A DNA stretch of 53,756 nt, taken from positions 1-53,756 of the forward strand of contig SVIA01000008.1 in assembly GCA_015055535.1 (NCBI GenBank), in the 5' to 3' direction. Each line of letters opens with the position of its first letter. Position 1 is the first letter of the stretch. The notes below the pieces were generated by a model, which was not told the origin of the DNA, did no database searches, and saw only the letters and a program-made list of their open reading frames with translations. The stretch comes from Clostridiales bacterium (lineage in GTDB: Bacteria > Bacillota > Clostridia > Christensenellales > UBA1242). This document shows, in pieces, positions 1 through 10,385 of this stretch. The position numbers and the translations under genes were made by a program.

Positions 1-192
1 GCTGTTCCAAAGATTAAGGTTAGTAAAGCAAGGCGTAATTCCAGAAAAGCAAACTGGAAAGTTTCAACACCTTCTGTTGTAAAATGCCCACATTGTCACG
101 AATATACATTACCACATCAAGCTTGTTCTAAATGTGGTTACTATAAAGGTGAACAAATTATTGATACAACAAAAAAAGTTAAAGAAAATTAA
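1..192 (+). CDS. rpmF: 50S ribosomal protein L32, 5' truncated by window edge
   Basis: Open frame from base 1: AVPKIKVSKARRNSRKANWK...CPHCHEYTLPHQACSKCGYYKG; zinc-type L32 motifs; followed by plsX. Confidence 0.95.
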   Translation, partial: AVPKIKVSKARRNSRKANWKVSTPSVVKCPHCHEYTLPHQACSKCGYYKGEQIIDTTKKVKEN

Positions 193-310
193 TTTTTGAG
201 AAATATTAAAACTATGGCTAAAGCTGTAGTTTTTTTATTTATATATAAATTTATTTTTTTATGTTTGACAAATAACAAAAAAATTGTTTATAATTTATCG
301 AGGAGATTTT

Positions 311-1321
311 ATGATAAAAATTTTATTTGATACTCTAGGAAGTGATAAGGGTTATAAACAAGTTGTGTTAGCCGGGGTTAATTCGGTTAATGAATATAAA
401 GATTTAGAAATAACATTAGTTGGAAATGAACAAGATATTTTAGAAGAATTAAAAAATTATAAATATAATGCTGAACAAATTAAAGTTATTCATGCACCAA
501 CAGAAATTTCTTGTAATGATACTCCAACTAAAGCTATTAGAGAAAAAACTGATAGTAGTTTAGTTGTGGGGTTAAATACTTTAAAAGAAGGCTATGATGC
601 ATTAATTTCTGGCGGAAGTACAGGTGCAGTTTTAACAGGTGGATTTTTAAAGGTGGGAAGAATTAAGGGAATATCTCGTCCGGCACTTTGTCCTATGCTT
701 CCAACTTTAAATGGTGGAAGAGTAATGTTAATAGACTGTGGTGCAAACGTAGATTGTAAACCAATTAATTTATGCCATTTTGCTTTAATGGGTAAAATTT
801 ATATGGAAGAAGTTATGGGTATAAAAAACCCAAGAATAGCTTTATTAAATAATGGCGTAGAAGAACACAAGGGTAATGATCTAGCAAAAACTACATATCC
901 GCTTTTAAAAGAAATGCCTATTAATTTTGTTGGTAATTTTGAAGCAAGAGAATTTTTGAGCGGCGATGCTGATGTTTTTGTATGTGATGGTTTTGCTGGG
1001 AATGTTTTATTAAAAGGAACAGAAGGCGCAATTCAAGTTGTAATGAAAAAACTTAAACAAGGAGTTAAAAAATCTTTCTCAGCTAAAATTGGCGCGCTAT
1101 TTATGAGAAAAGTGTTTAAGAGCTTAAAGAAAGAATTTAATATTGAAGGTCAAGGTGGTTCAATTTTACTTGGCTTAAAACATATATTAATAAAAGTGCA
1201 TGGTTCTAGTTCACATCTATCTTTTGAATCTGCTGTAAAACAAGCAATGCAATTAATAGAAAATAAGGTAGTAGAAAAACTAGAAAATGAATTTTCTAAA
1301 TTAAATGTGGAAGAAGATTAA
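311..1321 (+). CDS. plsX: Phosphate acyltransferase PlsX
   Basis: MIKILFDTLGSDKG...ISGGSTGAVLTGG...; start moved to ATG 311 downstream of AGGAGA at 301 (the track ORF starts at an upstream TTG). Confidence 0.95.
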   Translation: MIKILFDTLGSDKGYKQVVLAGVNSVNEYKDLEITLVGNEQDILEELKNYKYNAEQIKVIHAPTEISCNDTPTKAIREKTDSSLVVGLNTLKEGYDALISGGSTGAVLTGGFLKVGRIKGISRPALCPMLPTLNGGRVMLIDCGANVDCKPINLCHFALMGKIYMEEVMGIKNPRIALLNNGVEEHKGNDLAKTTYPLLKEMPINFVGNFEAREFLSGDADVFVCDGFAGNVLLKGTEGAIQVVMKKLKQGVKKSFSAKIGALFMRKVFKSLKKEFNIEGQGGSILLGLKHILIKVHGSSSHLSFESAVKQAMQLIENKVVEKLENEFSKLNVEED

Positions 1322-1983
1322 TGAAAAATATAGAAGAAATTATAAATTATAAATTTAATAATATTGAGCTTTTAAATACAGCTACATACCATTCCTCATT
1401 TGCTCATAAATATTCTTTGAAAAATAATGAACGTTTAGAATTTTTAGGAGATAGTGTTTTAGGCTTAATTGTAACAGAATATTTAATTAATGAATATTCG
1501 TTAAAAGAAGGAGAATTAAGTAAACTAAGAGCTAAAATTGTTAGTTGTGAAAATTTAAGTAAAAATATAACCGAAAACAAACTTGATGAGTTTATAAAAG
1601 TTTCTCCCGAATCTTTAATAAAATCTGAAGCTATAAAAGGGGATTTTTTTGAAGCGCTTTTAGGAGCGTTATATCTAGACGGCGGAGTGAGTATTTGTAA
1701 GAGTTTTGTTTACAAGTTTTTAATTAAAAACAAAGATAATATTGATAATTTAATGAATGAAACTTTAGATTACAAAACAAAACTACAAGAATTGGTTCAA
1801 GCAAAAAAAGGAAAGGTAAACTATTATACTACTGATGAAATTGGACTTGATAATGATAAAACTTTTGAAGTAAAACTTTATATAAACGATAAGTTTGCAA
1901 CAAAAGCAAAAGGTAAAACAAAACAAAAAGCTGAAAATTTATGTGCTAAAATTGCGTGCGAAAATTTAAGTAAATTTATTTGA
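1321..1983 (+). CDS. rnc: Ribonuclease III
   Basis: NERLEFLGDSVLGLIV signature plus C-terminal dsRBD-like region. Confidence 0.95.
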   Translation: MKNIEEIINYKFNNIELLNTATYHSSFAHKYSLKNNERLEFLGDSVLGLIVTEYLINEYSLKEGELSKLRAKIVSCENLSKNITENKLDEFIKVSPESLIKSEAIKGDFFEALLGALYLDGGVSICKSFVYKFLIKNKDNIDNLMNETLDYKTKLQELVQAKKGKVNYYTTDEIGLDNDKTFEVKLYINDKFATKAKGKTKQKAENLCAKIACENLSKFI

Positions 1984-2008
1984 CATATAAATATATTATT
2001 AGTATAAT
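1980..2008 (+). promoter_or_regulatory. Sigma-A-like promoter for hpf (TTGACA-17-TATAAT), overlapping the rnc stop codon
   Basis: TTGACA 1980-1985, 17-nt spacer, TATAAT 2003-2008. Confidence 0.75.
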
Positions 2009-2040
2009 TATAATACAATTAAATATAAGGAGGTTCTATT

Positions 2041-2343
2041 ATGAGAGTAGAATTTACAAACGACATTAAGTCTGAAGCGCTAGAAGGTTTATGTGTTAAA
2101 AAACTAAACAAGCTAGAAAAATTTTTTAAAGGAGGAGAACCTACCGTATATGTTACATTTTCAATAGAAAATCGTGAACATAGTGTATCACTTTTAACAA
2201 ACTACAATTCTTTTGAATTAAAAGCAAAAGGCAAAAGTGATGATATGTATAAAAGTATAGATATTGCTGTTGAAAATTTAAAACAACAAATTACTAAAAA
2301 TAAATTTGATAAAAAAGAAAAAAGAGCAGTTAAAGAATTTTAA
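2041..2343 (+). CDS. hpf: Short HPF/RaiA-type ribosome hibernation factor
   Basis: 100 aa, RaiA/HPF-like fold pattern (KLNKLEKFF, VYVTFSIENREHSVSL, DDMYKSIDIAVENLKQQI); no C-terminal dimerisation domain. Confidence 0.8.
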   Translation: MRVEFTNDIKSEALEGLCVKKLNKLEKFFKGGEPTVYVTFSIENREHSVSLLTNYNSFELKAKGKSDDMYKSIDIAVENLKQQITKNKFDKKEKRAVKEF

Positions 2344-2348
2344 TAATT

Positions 2349-2376
2349 AAAAGCACAGCAATGTGCTTTTTTGTTT
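2349..2376 (+). terminator. Intrinsic terminator after hpf
   Basis: AAAAGCACA-gcaa-TGTGCTTTT followed by T-tract. Confidence 0.85.
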
Positions 2377-2447
2377 TTTAAATTTTTAAAATTAATGCTT
2401 GAAATATTATTGCGTTTATGTTATCATATAAACATAGGGGACTAAAT

Positions 2448-2990
2448 ATGAAAAACAAAAAATTTTATTTTGGTAAAGATGAACTTGCATATAATATTAA
2501 AAAAATAATGAAAAATAAAATTTTAAGCAATGAGAAGAAGTGCGATAAAATGATTGCTGAATATAACAAATATTTTGCTAAAGAATTTATTAATGACGTT
2601 AAATTTCAAAATGCTGAATTAAATTATGAACTTTATATGAAAAAAACAGGTAAAGATGAATATAGTTACAAAACATGTTTTAGATATGAATTTGAAAATA
2701 TGGTATTTTACAATTTGTTTGAAATGTGTTTAAGATTAAATAAGTTATTTGAAAAAGGTCTAGACGTGAATAAAGTAGCTGAAGCAAATAAACCTTTTGT
2801 AAATGATGTTATGGCTTTGTATAACGAACATTTTAGTGATAAGAATTTTGATGGTGGATATTTTTATATGGATAAAGATTTTAGAAATAATTTAAAATCA
2901 GATTTAAATGACATTGTATCAAAATATTATAAAGAAGCTTATAGTCATTATGAAGATAGAAGTACAGAACCATTCCCAGAATTTAATTAA
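2448..2990 (+). CDS. Hypothetical protein
   Basis: Internal ATG 2448 preceded by AGGGG; MKNKKFYFGKDELAYNIKKIMKN...; no family recognised. Confidence 0.65.
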   Translation: MKNKKFYFGKDELAYNIKKIMKNKILSNEKKCDKMIAEYNKYFAKEFINDVKFQNAELNYELYMKKTGKDEYSYKTCFRYEFENMVFYNLFEMCLRLNKLFEKGLDVNKVAEANKPFVNDVMALYNEHFSDKNFDGGYFYMDKDFRNNLKSDLNDIVSKYYKEAYSHYEDRSTEPFPEFN

Positions 2991-3039
2991 CCATTAATAA
3001 TGGAATACTTTAAAAGAGAATATTAAAATAAAATAATTG

Positions 3040-3082
3040 AGAACTTGTTTTAAAATTTTTGAAATAAGTTCTTATTTTTTTG
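3040..3082 (+). terminator. Probable intrinsic terminator
   Basis: AGAACTT ... AAGTTCT then T-rich run. Confidence 0.6.
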
Positions 3083-3152
3083 TTATAAAATTAGGTAAAA
3101 AATGGCATAAAAAATGGGATAAAAAAAATATAAAAATATTTTAAAAAAAGTG

Positions 3153-3181
3153 TTGACAATGTTTGCAAATTGTAGTAATAT
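3153..3181 (+). promoter_or_regulatory. S10-operon promoter
   Basis: TTGACA 3153-3158, 17-nt spacer, TAATAT 3176-3181. Confidence 0.85.
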
Positions 3182-3187
3182 ATCTAT

Positions 3188-3380
3188 GCTGTGTAATTTA
3201 GGGATGACAATTAAGGTTACTACGTGCCTAGCCTTTAGGTAGCGACGAGAGAACTTAATTCAACCTAGTTTAGAAAAGAAACTAAACGTTTAATTCAAGC
3301 ATTTTTTTAAGTTAAAACTTATGAAACACACGGCAATATGTTAATGCTTTGAATTAATTTAAAAAGGAGATAAAAAACAA
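3188..3380 (+). promoter_or_regulatory. About 190-nt structured 5' leader of the S10 operon
   Basis: Hairpin around 3223-3249, TAGTTT/AAACTA hairpin, and two copies of TTAATTCAA that can each pair with TTGAATTAA immediately upstream of the rpsJ SD. Confidence 0.55.
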
Positions 3381-3689
3381 ATGGCAACACAAAAAATTAG
3401 AATTAAATTAAAATCTTATGACCATAGCTTAATCGATCAAGTTGCATTAAGAATTGTAGATGTTGCAAACAAAAATGGTTGTAAAATCAGTGGACCTATT
3501 CCACTACCAACTGACAGAGAAGTGGTAACAGTTATTCGTTCACCACACAAACACAAAGATTCTCGTGAACAGTTTGAAACAAGAACACACAAAAGGGTTA
3601 TTGATATTTTAAGCCCATCAGCTAAAACAATCAACGCTTTCATGAAGTTAGATTTACCAGCTGGCGTAGATATCAATATTAAAGTATAG
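3381..3689 (+). CDS. rpsJ: 30S ribosomal protein S10
   Basis: [15 protein letters not shown]... canonical S10. Confidence 0.98.
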   Translation: MATQKIRIKLKSYDHSLIDQVALRIVDVANKNGCKISGPIPLPTDREVVTVIRSPHKHKDSREQFETRTHKRVIDILSPSAKTINAFMKLDLPAGVDINIKV

Positions 3690-3706
3690 GAGAAAAGGAG
3701 AGTAAT

Positions 3707-4342
3707 ATGAAAAACGAAATTTTAGGTAAAAAACTTGGAATGACTCAAATTTTCGCAAGCAACGGTTTAGTTGTTCCTGTAACAGTTGTAGAAGCTGGCC
3801 CAGTTAGTATCCTACAAAAAAAGACAGAAGAAAACGATGGATACAAAGCATTAAAAGTAGCGTTTAAAGAAACTAGAGAAAGTTTACTAAACAAAGCTGA
3901 AATGGGTGAATTTAAAAAAGCTAATGTTTCTAGCAAAAAATATGTTAGAGAAATTGAAAGTAAAGATTACGACACATTAAATGTTGGTGATGTAATTAAT
4001 TGTGGAATTTTCGCTGAAGGTGAAAAAGTAGATGTTACTGGTTTCACACGTGGTAGAGGTTTTACAGGTGTTATCCAAAGATGGAATGCACATAGAAATA
4101 GAATGACACACGGTGTATCTCTTGTTCATAGATCAAGTGGTTCAATGGGTGCTAACAGTTTACCAAGCAGAGTTTTCAAAGGTAAAAAACTTGCTGGTCA
4201 ATACGGTAACGAAAAAGTAACAATTCAAAACTTAGAAGTTGTTAAAGTTGATACAGACAGAAACGTACTTTTAATTAAAGGTGCAGTTCCTGGTCCTAAA
4301 GGAGCTATTTTATCAATTAAAACAGCTGTTAAAGGTAAATAA
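3707..4342 (+). CDS. rplC: 50S ribosomal protein L3
   Basis: GKKLGMTQIF..., FTRGRGFTGVIQRW. Confidence 0.98.
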   Translation: MKNEILGKKLGMTQIFASNGLVVPVTVVEAGPVSILQKKTEENDGYKALKVAFKETRESLLNKAEMGEFKKANVSSKKYVREIESKDYDTLNVGDVINCGIFAEGEKVDVTGFTRGRGFTGVIQRWNAHRNRMTHGVSLVHRSSGSMGANSLPSRVFKGKKLAGQYGNEKVTIQNLEVVKVDTDRNVLLIKGAVPGPKGAILSIKTAVKGK

Positions 4343-4353
4343 AGGAGTCGATT

Positions 4354-4971
4354 ATGCAAGTTAAAGTTTATAATATAAATGCTGAAGAATGCGGTAAAGT
4401 AACTTTAAGTGATGAAGTATTTAAAACACCTTATAACGAAGCTTTAATACATGAAGTTATAGTTGCTTATCTAGCAAATCAACGCCAAGGTACAAAAAGT
4501 ACTTTAACTAGAACAGAAGTTAGAGGTCATGCTAAAAAACCTTGGGCACAAAAACATACAGGTCATGCAAGACAAGGTTCTACTAAAGGTCCACAATGGA
4601 CAGGCGGTGGAGTTGTGTTTGCACCAAAACCAAGAGATTTTTCTAAAAAAGTTAATGCAAAAGCTAAAAAAGTTGCTTTCAAAAGTGCATTAAGCAAAAA
4701 ATTAGAACAAAATGAAATTACAGTTTTAGATAATATTAGCATCGAAGCTAAAACTAAAGCTATGCAAAACGTTTTAAATAATTTTAAAATGGATAAAAGC
4801 ACTGTATTAGTAATAGATGGCGCTAATGAAAATGTTTTAAGAGCAGCAAATAACATTCCAACACTTTCTGTTGTTGAAGTTAGCTTATTAAACACATATG
4901 AAGTAGTTGCAAATAAAAATGTTATTATAACTGAAAGTGCTATTAAAAAATTAGAGGAGGCTTGTAAATAA
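4354..4971 (+). CDS. rplD: 50S ribosomal protein L4
   Basis: RQGTKSTLTRTEVRGHAKKPWAQKHTGHARQGS. Confidence 0.98.
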   Translation: MQVKVYNINAEECGKVTLSDEVFKTPYNEALIHEVIVAYLANQRQGTKSTLTRTEVRGHAKKPWAQKHTGHARQGSTKGPQWTGGGVVFAPKPRDFSKKVNAKAKKVAFKSALSKKLEQNEITVLDNISIEAKTKAMQNVLNNFKMDKSTVLVIDGANENVLRAANNIPTLSVVEVSLLNTYEVVANKNVIITESAIKKLEEACK

Positions 4972-5261
4972 TGAAACAATATGATGTTATTATTAAACCT
5001 CTATTAACAGAAAAAAGTTATAGTGATGTTGCAAACAAAAAATATGCTTTTATTGTTAAGAGAGATTCTAACAAAGCTGAAATCAAAAAAGCAGTAGAAG
5101 ATATTTTCGGTGTTAAAGTAGAAAAAGTTAACACTTTAAATTATGATGGAAAATTCAAAGTTCAAGGTAGAGCTCAAGGTTATACTTCAAAATTCAAAAA
5201 AGCTTATGTTACTTTATGTAAAGACAGTAAATCTATTGAGTTTTTTGATAGCTTGAGTTAA
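4971..5261 (+). CDS. rplW: 50S ribosomal protein L23
   Basis: IIKPLLTEKSYSDVANKKYAFIV. Confidence 0.97.
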   Translation: MKQYDVIIKPLLTEKSYSDVANKKYAFIVKRDSNKAEIKKAVEDIFGVKVEKVNTLNYDGKFKVQGRAQGYTSKFKKAYVTLCKDSKSIEFFDSLS

Positions 5262-5280
5262 TTAGGAGGATAAATAAATT

Positions 5281-6108
5281 ATGGCAATTAAAACATATAA
5301 TCCAGTAACTCCATCATTAAGAGCAATGACTACTTCTGACTATTCAGAACTTTCTAAAAAAGCTCCAGAAAAAAGCTTATTAGCTAAAAAGAAAAAAACT
5401 GGTGGTAGAAACTCTTATGGTAGAATAACAGTTCGTCACATTGGTGGTGGAAACAAAGTTAAATACAGAGTTATAGATTTCAAAAGAAATAAAGATGATA
5501 TTCCTGCAAAAGTTGCAAGTATTGAATATGATCCAAACCGTTCAGCATACATTGCTTTATTAAATTATGTAGACGGAGAAAAAAGATATATTTTAGCACC
5601 TAACGGTTTAAATGTTGGTGATGTTGTAACAAGTGGCCCAAATAGCGAAATAAAAGTTGGTAACTGTTTACCACTTGAAAATATTCCAGTAGGTATCGTT
5701 GTTCATAATATTGAACTACAACCTAAAAAAGGTGGCGCAATTGCTCGTTCTGCTGGTATTGAAGCTAGAATTATGGCTAAAGAAGGAAAATACGCTACAA
5801 TTAAAATGCCTAGTGGCGAAATGAGAAAAGTTCCTTTAGCTTGCCGTGCTACAATTGGTCAAGTTGGTAACTTAGATTATGAACTTGTTAATATTGGTAA
5901 AGCAGGTAAAACAAGACACTTAGGTGTTAAACCTACTGTTCGTGGTGCTGTTATGAACCCAGTTGACCATCCACATGGTGGTGGTGAAGGTAAAAACCCA
6001 GTTGGACATAGTAATCCTAGAACTCCATGGGGTAAACCAGCTATGGGTAACAAAACTAGAAAACATAAAAAATATTCTAACAAACTTATTATTAAGCGTG
6101 TTAATTAG
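5281..6108 (+). CDS. rplB: 50S ribosomal protein L2
   Basis: [13 protein letters not shown]..., [19 protein letters not shown]. Confidence 0.98.
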   Translation: MAIKTYNPVTPSLRAMTTSDYSELSKKAPEKSLLAKKKKTGGRNSYGRITVRHIGGGNKVKYRVIDFKRNKDDIPAKVASIEYDPNRSAYIALLNYVDGEKRYILAPNGLNVGDVVTSGPNSEIKVGNCLPLENIPVGIVVHNIELQPKKGGAIARSAGIEARIMAKEGKYATIKMPSGEMRKVPLACRATIGQVGNLDYELVNIGKAGKTRHLGVKPTVRGAVMNPVDHPHGGGEGKNPVGHSNPRTPWGKPAMGNKTRKHKKYSNKLIIKRVN

Positions 6109-6120
6109 GAGTAAAAAAGT

Positions 6121-6414
6121 ATGAGTAGATCATTAAAGAAAAAACCTTTCGTAGAAGAAAGATTATTAAACAGAATTAAAAAAATGAACGAAGCAAATAC
6201 AAAACAAGTTGTTAAAACTTGGAGTAGAGCTTCTACTATTTACCCAGAATTTGTTGGTCATACTATTGCAGTTCATAATGGTAAAAAACATATTCCAGTA
6301 TATTGTACTGTAGATATGGTTGGTCACAAACTTGGTGAATTCGCTCCAACTAGAACTTTTAAAGGTCATGCGGGCGATAAGAAAACTGCAGCAGGAAAAG
6401 GCGCAAAAAAATAG
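6121..6414 (+). CDS. rpsS: 30S ribosomal protein S19
   Basis: [16 protein letters not shown]..., [16 protein letters not shown]. Confidence 0.98.
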   Translation: MSRSLKKKPFVEERLLNRIKKMNEANTKQVVKTWSRASTIYPEFVGHTIAVHNGKKHIPVYCTVDMVGHKLGEFAPTRTFKGHAGDKKTAAGKGAKK

Positions 6415-6427
6415 GAGGATAATTTAA

Positions 6428-6778
6428 ATGGCAAATGTTAACAATATGGCTAGAGCTACAGCTAAATATGTTAGAATTAGTCCTAGCAAAGTAAATAGAA
6501 TATTAGCTACCATTCGTGGTAAAAAATATGTTGAAGCAGCCGCTATTTTAGAAGCTCTTCCTAATACTGCAAGTATCAGTATTTTAAAAGTTTTAAATAG
6601 CGCAGCTAGTAATGCTGAACATAATATGAATTTAAACAAAGACGATTTATTCGTTGAAACTGCTGTTGCAAACTGTGGCCCAATCATGAAAAGAATGATG
6701 CCAAGAGCAAAAGGCAGAGGAACAAGAATTTTAAAAAGAACAACTCATATAACTGTTATTTTAGGTACAGTTAATTAA
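6428..6778 (+). CDS. rplV: 50S ribosomal protein L22
   Basis: ATAKYVRISPSKVNRI..., MPRAKGRGTRILKRTTHITV. Confidence 0.97.
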   Translation: MANVNNMARATAKYVRISPSKVNRILATIRGKKYVEAAAILEALPNTASISILKVLNSAASNAEHNMNLNKDDLFVETAVANCGPIMKRMMPRAKGRGTRILKRTTHITVILGTVN

Positions 6779-6794
6779 TTAAAAGGAGAATTGT

Positions 6795-7460
6795 ATGGGA
6801 CAAAAAGTTAGTCCAATTGGATTAAGATTAAAAGTTAATAAAACTTGGGATTCTCAATGGTTTGGTAATAAAAAAGATATTGCTAAAAATATTTTAGAAG
6901 ATAGCAAAATTAGAGAAACCCTAATGAAAAATTATAATCAATGCAGTATTTCTAAAATTTTAATAGAACGTTCTCAAACAAGACTAACTGTTACTATTTT
7001 AACAGGTAGACCTGGTATGCTTATCGGGGTTAAAGGTGCTGGAGTTGAAGCTATTAAAAAAGAAATTGCTAAAATTAGCAGTTGTAACAATATTACAGTT
7101 AACATCAGAGAAGTTAAAAAAGTTGATACTGATGCTACTATTGTTGCAGATTCTATTGCAAAACAACTAGAAAAACGTGTTTCTTGGAGAAGATGTATGA
7201 AACAAGCTATCCAAAAAGCAATGAAAGCTGGTGCTGAAGGTATTAAAGTTATGGTTAGCGGTAGATTAGATGGCGCTGAAATTGCTAGAAGCGAATTCGA
7301 ACATGAAGGTAGCCTTCCATTACACACTATCAGAGCTGATATCGATTATGGAACTTGCGAAGCTCACACAACTTTTGGCGTTATTGGCGTTAAAGTTTGG
7401 ATTTTCAAAGGTGAAGTTTTAGGTAAAAGACCTTCTAACATAAATAAGGAGGAAAACTAA
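6795..7460 (+). CDS. rpsC: 30S ribosomal protein S3
   Basis: [12 protein letters not shown]..., KH-domain [15 protein letters not shown]. Confidence 0.98.
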   Translation: MGQKVSPIGLRLKVNKTWDSQWFGNKKDIAKNILEDSKIRETLMKNYNQCSISKILIERSQTRLTVTILTGRPGMLIGVKGAGVEAIKKEIAKISSCNNITVNIREVKKVDTDATIVADSIAKQLEKRVSWRRCMKQAIQKAMKAGAEGIKVMVSGRLDGAEIARSEFEHEGSLPLHTIRADIDYGTCEAHTTFGVIGVKVWIFKGEVLGKRPSNINKEEN

Positions 7461-7461
7461 T

Positions 7462-7905
7462 ATGTTGATGCCTAAAAGAGTTAAAAGAAGATTACAACAC
7501 AGAGGTAGAATGACTGGTAAAGCATTAAGAGGTAACACTATTTCTTATGGTGACTTTGCTTTAGTTGCTCAAGAACCTTGCTGGATTACTTCAAATCAAA
7601 TTGAAGCAGCCCGTGTTGCAATGACTAGATTTACAAAAAGAGGTGGAAAAGTTTGGATTAAAATTTTCCCTCACAAACCAGTTACTAAAAAACCTGCTGC
7701 AACAAGAATGGGTAGCGGTAAAGGTAGCGTAGAATACTGGGTAGCTGTTGTTAAACCAGGTAGAGTTTTATTTGAAATTGGTGGAATCGCTGAAGAAACT
7801 GCTAGAGAAGCTCTAAGACTTGCTTCACACAAACTTCCTTGTAAAGTTAAAATTATAAAGAAAGAAGAAGTAACAACAGACGCTAACAAAGGTGGTGAAG
7901 AATAA
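7462..7905 (+). CDS. rplP: 50S ribosomal protein L16
   Basis: [21 protein letters not shown]. Confidence 0.98.
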   Translation: MLMPKRVKRRLQHRGRMTGKALRGNTISYGDFALVAQEPCWITSNQIEAARVAMTRFTKRGGKVWIKIFPHKPVTKKPAATRMGSGKGSVEYWVAVVKPGRVLFEIGGIAEETAREALRLASHKLPCKVKIIKKEEVTTDANKGGEE

Positions 7906-8117
7906 TGAAAACTAAAAATTTTAGAGAAATGACTACTGAAGAATTAAATTCTAAACTAAAAGATTTAAAAGTGGAATTATTTAATTTACGTTTTTCTCAC
8001 GCTACTGGTCAATTAGCTAATCCAATGAGTTTAAACACTATCAAAAAAGATATTGCTAAAGTAAAAACTATTATTAAAGAAAGAGAACTTAACAAATCTG
8101 TTAAGGGTTCTAATTAA
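7905..8117 (+). CDS. rpmC: 50S ribosomal protein L29
   Basis: REMTTEELNSKLKDLKVELFNLRF. Confidence 0.97.
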   Translation: MKTKNFREMTTEELNSKLKDLKVELFNLRFSHATGQLANPMSLNTIKKDIAKVKTIIKERELNKSVKGSN

Positions 8118-8127
8118 GGAGTGAGTT

Positions 8128-8391
8128 ATGGAAAATTTAGAAAGAAATGACCGTAGAAAAAGAATTGGTATTGTTGTTTCTAACAAAATGGATAAAACTA
8201 TTGTTGTTGAAGTACAAAGCCAAGTTAAACATCCACTATATAAAAAATTCGTAAAAAAGACTAAAAAATATAAAGCTCATGATGAACAAAATTCTTGTGG
8301 AATTGGTGATACAGTTGAAATTATGGAAACTAGACCACTAAGCAAAGATAAATACCACAGAGTAGTAAGAATCGTTGAAAGGGCTAAATAG
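8128..8391 (+). CDS. rpsQ: 30S ribosomal protein S17
   Basis: [33 protein letters not shown]. Confidence 0.97.
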   Translation: MENLERNDRRKRIGIVVSNKMDKTIVVEVQSQVKHPLYKKFVKKTKKYKAHDEQNSCGIGDTVEIMETRPLSKDKYHRVVRIVERAK

Positions 8392-8399
8392 GAGGAGTT

Positions 8400-8768
8400 A
8401 TGATACAACCACAAACAAGATTGAAAGTTGCCGATAATACTGGCGCAAAAGAAATTATGTGTATTCGTGTACTTGGCGGTTCTTTTAGAAGAAGTGGTAA
8501 CATTGGTGATGTTATCGTAGCTTCTGTTAAAACTGCTATTCCTGGTGGAGTAGTTAAAAAAGGTGATGTTGTTAAAGCTGTTATCGTAAGAAGTGCTAAA
8601 GGTTTAAGAAGACCAGATGGCTCTCATATTAAATTTGATGATAATGCTGCTGTTATTATTGATAATAACAAAGAACCTAAAGGAACACGTATATTTGGAC
8701 CTGTTGCAAGAGAATTAAGAGAAAAAAATTATATGAAAATAGTTTCACTTGCACCAGAGGTTTTATAG
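8400..8768 (+). CDS. rplN: 50S ribosomal protein L14
   Basis: [27 protein letters not shown]. Confidence 0.98.
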   Translation: MIQPQTRLKVADNTGAKEIMCIRVLGGSFRRSGNIGDVIVASVKTAIPGGVVKKGDVVKAVIVRSAKGLRRPDGSHIKFDDNAAVIIDNNKEPKGTRIFGPVARELREKNYMKIVSLAPEVL

Positions 8769-8780
8769 GAGGAAGTTAAA

Positions 8781-9212
8781 ATGAATAGTTTAAGCGTTAA
8801 AAAAGGCGATACAGTTGTTGTTTTAGCCGGAAAAGATAAAGGCAAAACTGGTAGCGTTTTAGCAGTTTCTCCTAAAACAAACAGAGTTATCGTTTCTAAT
8901 GTTAACATTGTTAAAAAACATAAAAAAGCAAGAAATACTCAACAAAAAAGTGAAATCGTTTCTATGGAAGCACCTATCAATGCATCTAATGTTATGGTAA
9001 TGTGTGCTGCTTGTAATGATGCAACTAGAATTGCTAAAAAAGAAGTTGATGGCAAAATGGTTAGAGTATGTAAAAAATGTGGAGCTATTTTAGAAGCTAA
9101 TAAAAAAGCAGCTAAAAAAGCAACTAAAGAATCGAAAAAAGAAGTAGCTAGTGAAAAAACAACTAAAACTAAAAAAACTACAACTAAAAAAGCTACTGCA
9201 GATAAAGAGTAA
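8781..9212 (+). CDS. rplX: 50S ribosomal protein L24 with Zn-ribbon-like Cys pairs and a Lys-rich C-terminal tail
   Basis: KKGDTVVVLAGKDKGKTGSVL; C-x2-C ... C-x2-C; about 40-aa KKAAKKATKESKKE... extension. Confidence 0.95.
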   Translation: MNSLSVKKGDTVVVLAGKDKGKTGSVLAVSPKTNRVIVSNVNIVKKHKKARNTQQKSEIVSMEAPINASNVMVMCAACNDATRIAKKEVDGKMVRVCKKCGAILEANKKAAKKATKESKKEVASEKTTKTKKTTTKKATADKE

Positions 9213-9226
9213 GGAGGAAATAAAAA

Positions 9227-9766
9227 ATGAATAGATTACAAGAACACTATAAAAATAATGTTATTCCTGCTCTAAAAGAAGAACTAGGTTATAAAAATAT
9301 TAATGAAGTTCCAAAAATTGAAAAAATTGTAATTAACACTTGTCTTGGCGATGTTAAAGATAATTCTAAAAGCTTTAACTTGGCTGTTGATGAAATTCAA
9401 GCTATTACTGGTCAAAAACCTGTAATTGTTAATGCAAAAAAATCAATTGCTAACTTCAAACTTCGTGAAGGAATGAAACTTGGTGCTAAAGTTACTTTAA
9501 GAGGCGAAAAAATGTATGAATTTTTAGATAAATTATTATCAATCGCTTTACCTAGAGTTAGAGATTTTAAAGGTATCAATGAAAAAGCTTTCGACGGAAG
9601 AGGTAATTATAGTTTAGGTATTAAAGAACAATTAATTTTCCCAGAAATTCAATATGATAAAATTGAGAAAGTTAGAGGTTTCGATATTGTAGTAGTTACT
9701 ACAGCAAAATCTAATGAAGAAGCTAAAGCATTATTAAAACATGTTGGCTTCCCATTTAGAGCGTAA
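9227..9766 (+). CDS. rplE: 50S ribosomal protein L5
   Basis: L5 pattern, IPRVRDFKG-like and [12 protein letters not shown] motifs. Confidence 0.98.
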   Translation: MNRLQEHYKNNVIPALKEELGYKNINEVPKIEKIVINTCLGDVKDNSKSFNLAVDEIQAITGQKPVIVNAKKSIANFKLREGMKLGAKVTLRGEKMYEFLDKLLSIALPRVRDFKGINEKAFDGRGNYSLGIKEQLIFPEIQYDKIEKVRGFDIVVVTTAKSNEEAKALLKHVGFPFRA

Positions 9767-9776
9767 GGAGTAAATT

Positions 9777-9962
9777 ATGGCAAAGAAAAGTTTAAAAGTT
9801 AAACAAGCTAGAAAACAAAAATTTTCAACACGTGAATACACTCGTTGCACAATCTGCGGTAGACCACATTCAGTACTAAAAAAATATGGTATTTGTAGGG
9901 TTTGCTTTAGAGAAATGGCAAATAGAGGAGAAATTCCAGGTGTTGTAAAATCAAGCTGGTAA
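9777..9962 (+). CDS. rpsZ: 30S ribosomal protein S14 type Z
   Basis: 61 aa, [23 protein letters not shown] zinc motif. Confidence 0.97.
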   Translation: MAKKSLKVKQARKQKFSTREYTRCTICGRPHSVLKKYGICRVCFREMANRGEIPGVVKSSW

Positions 9963-9975
9963 AAGGAGAGTATGT

Positions 9976-10371
9976 ATGAAATTTGATCCAATCGCAGATA
10001 TGCTTACAAGAATTCGTAATGCTATTACTGCAAAAAAAGAAGATGTTGTTATACCATCATCTAAATTAAAAATGTCTATTGCTAACATTTTACTAGCTGA
10101 AGGTTATATCAGCCAAGTTGAAGAAACTAGCGAAGGCGTTAAAAAGAATATTAAAGTTACTTTAAAATATGGCCCTAATGGCGAAAAAGTTATTCAAGGC
10201 ATAAAAAGAATTTCTAAACCAGGTTTAAGAATTTTCTCTAATGCTGAAGATTTACCTAAAGTTATAAATGGTTTAGGTATTGCTATTATTTCTACTAACA
10301 AAGGAGTTATGACAGATAAACAAGCTAGAAGCCAAAATCTTGGTGGCGAAGTACTTGCTTATGTGTGGTAA
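9976..10371 (+). CDS. rpsH: 30S ribosomal protein S8
   Basis: [13 protein letters not shown]..., S8 C-terminus GGEVLAYVW. Confidence 0.98.
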   Translation: MKFDPIADMLTRIRNAITAKKEDVVIPSSKLKMSIANILLAEGYISQVEETSEGVKKNIKVTLKYGPNGEKVIQGIKRISKPGLRIFSNAEDLPKVINGLGIAIISTNKGVMTDKQARSQNLGGEVLAYVW

Positions 10372-10385
10372 GAAAGGAGAAAGAT

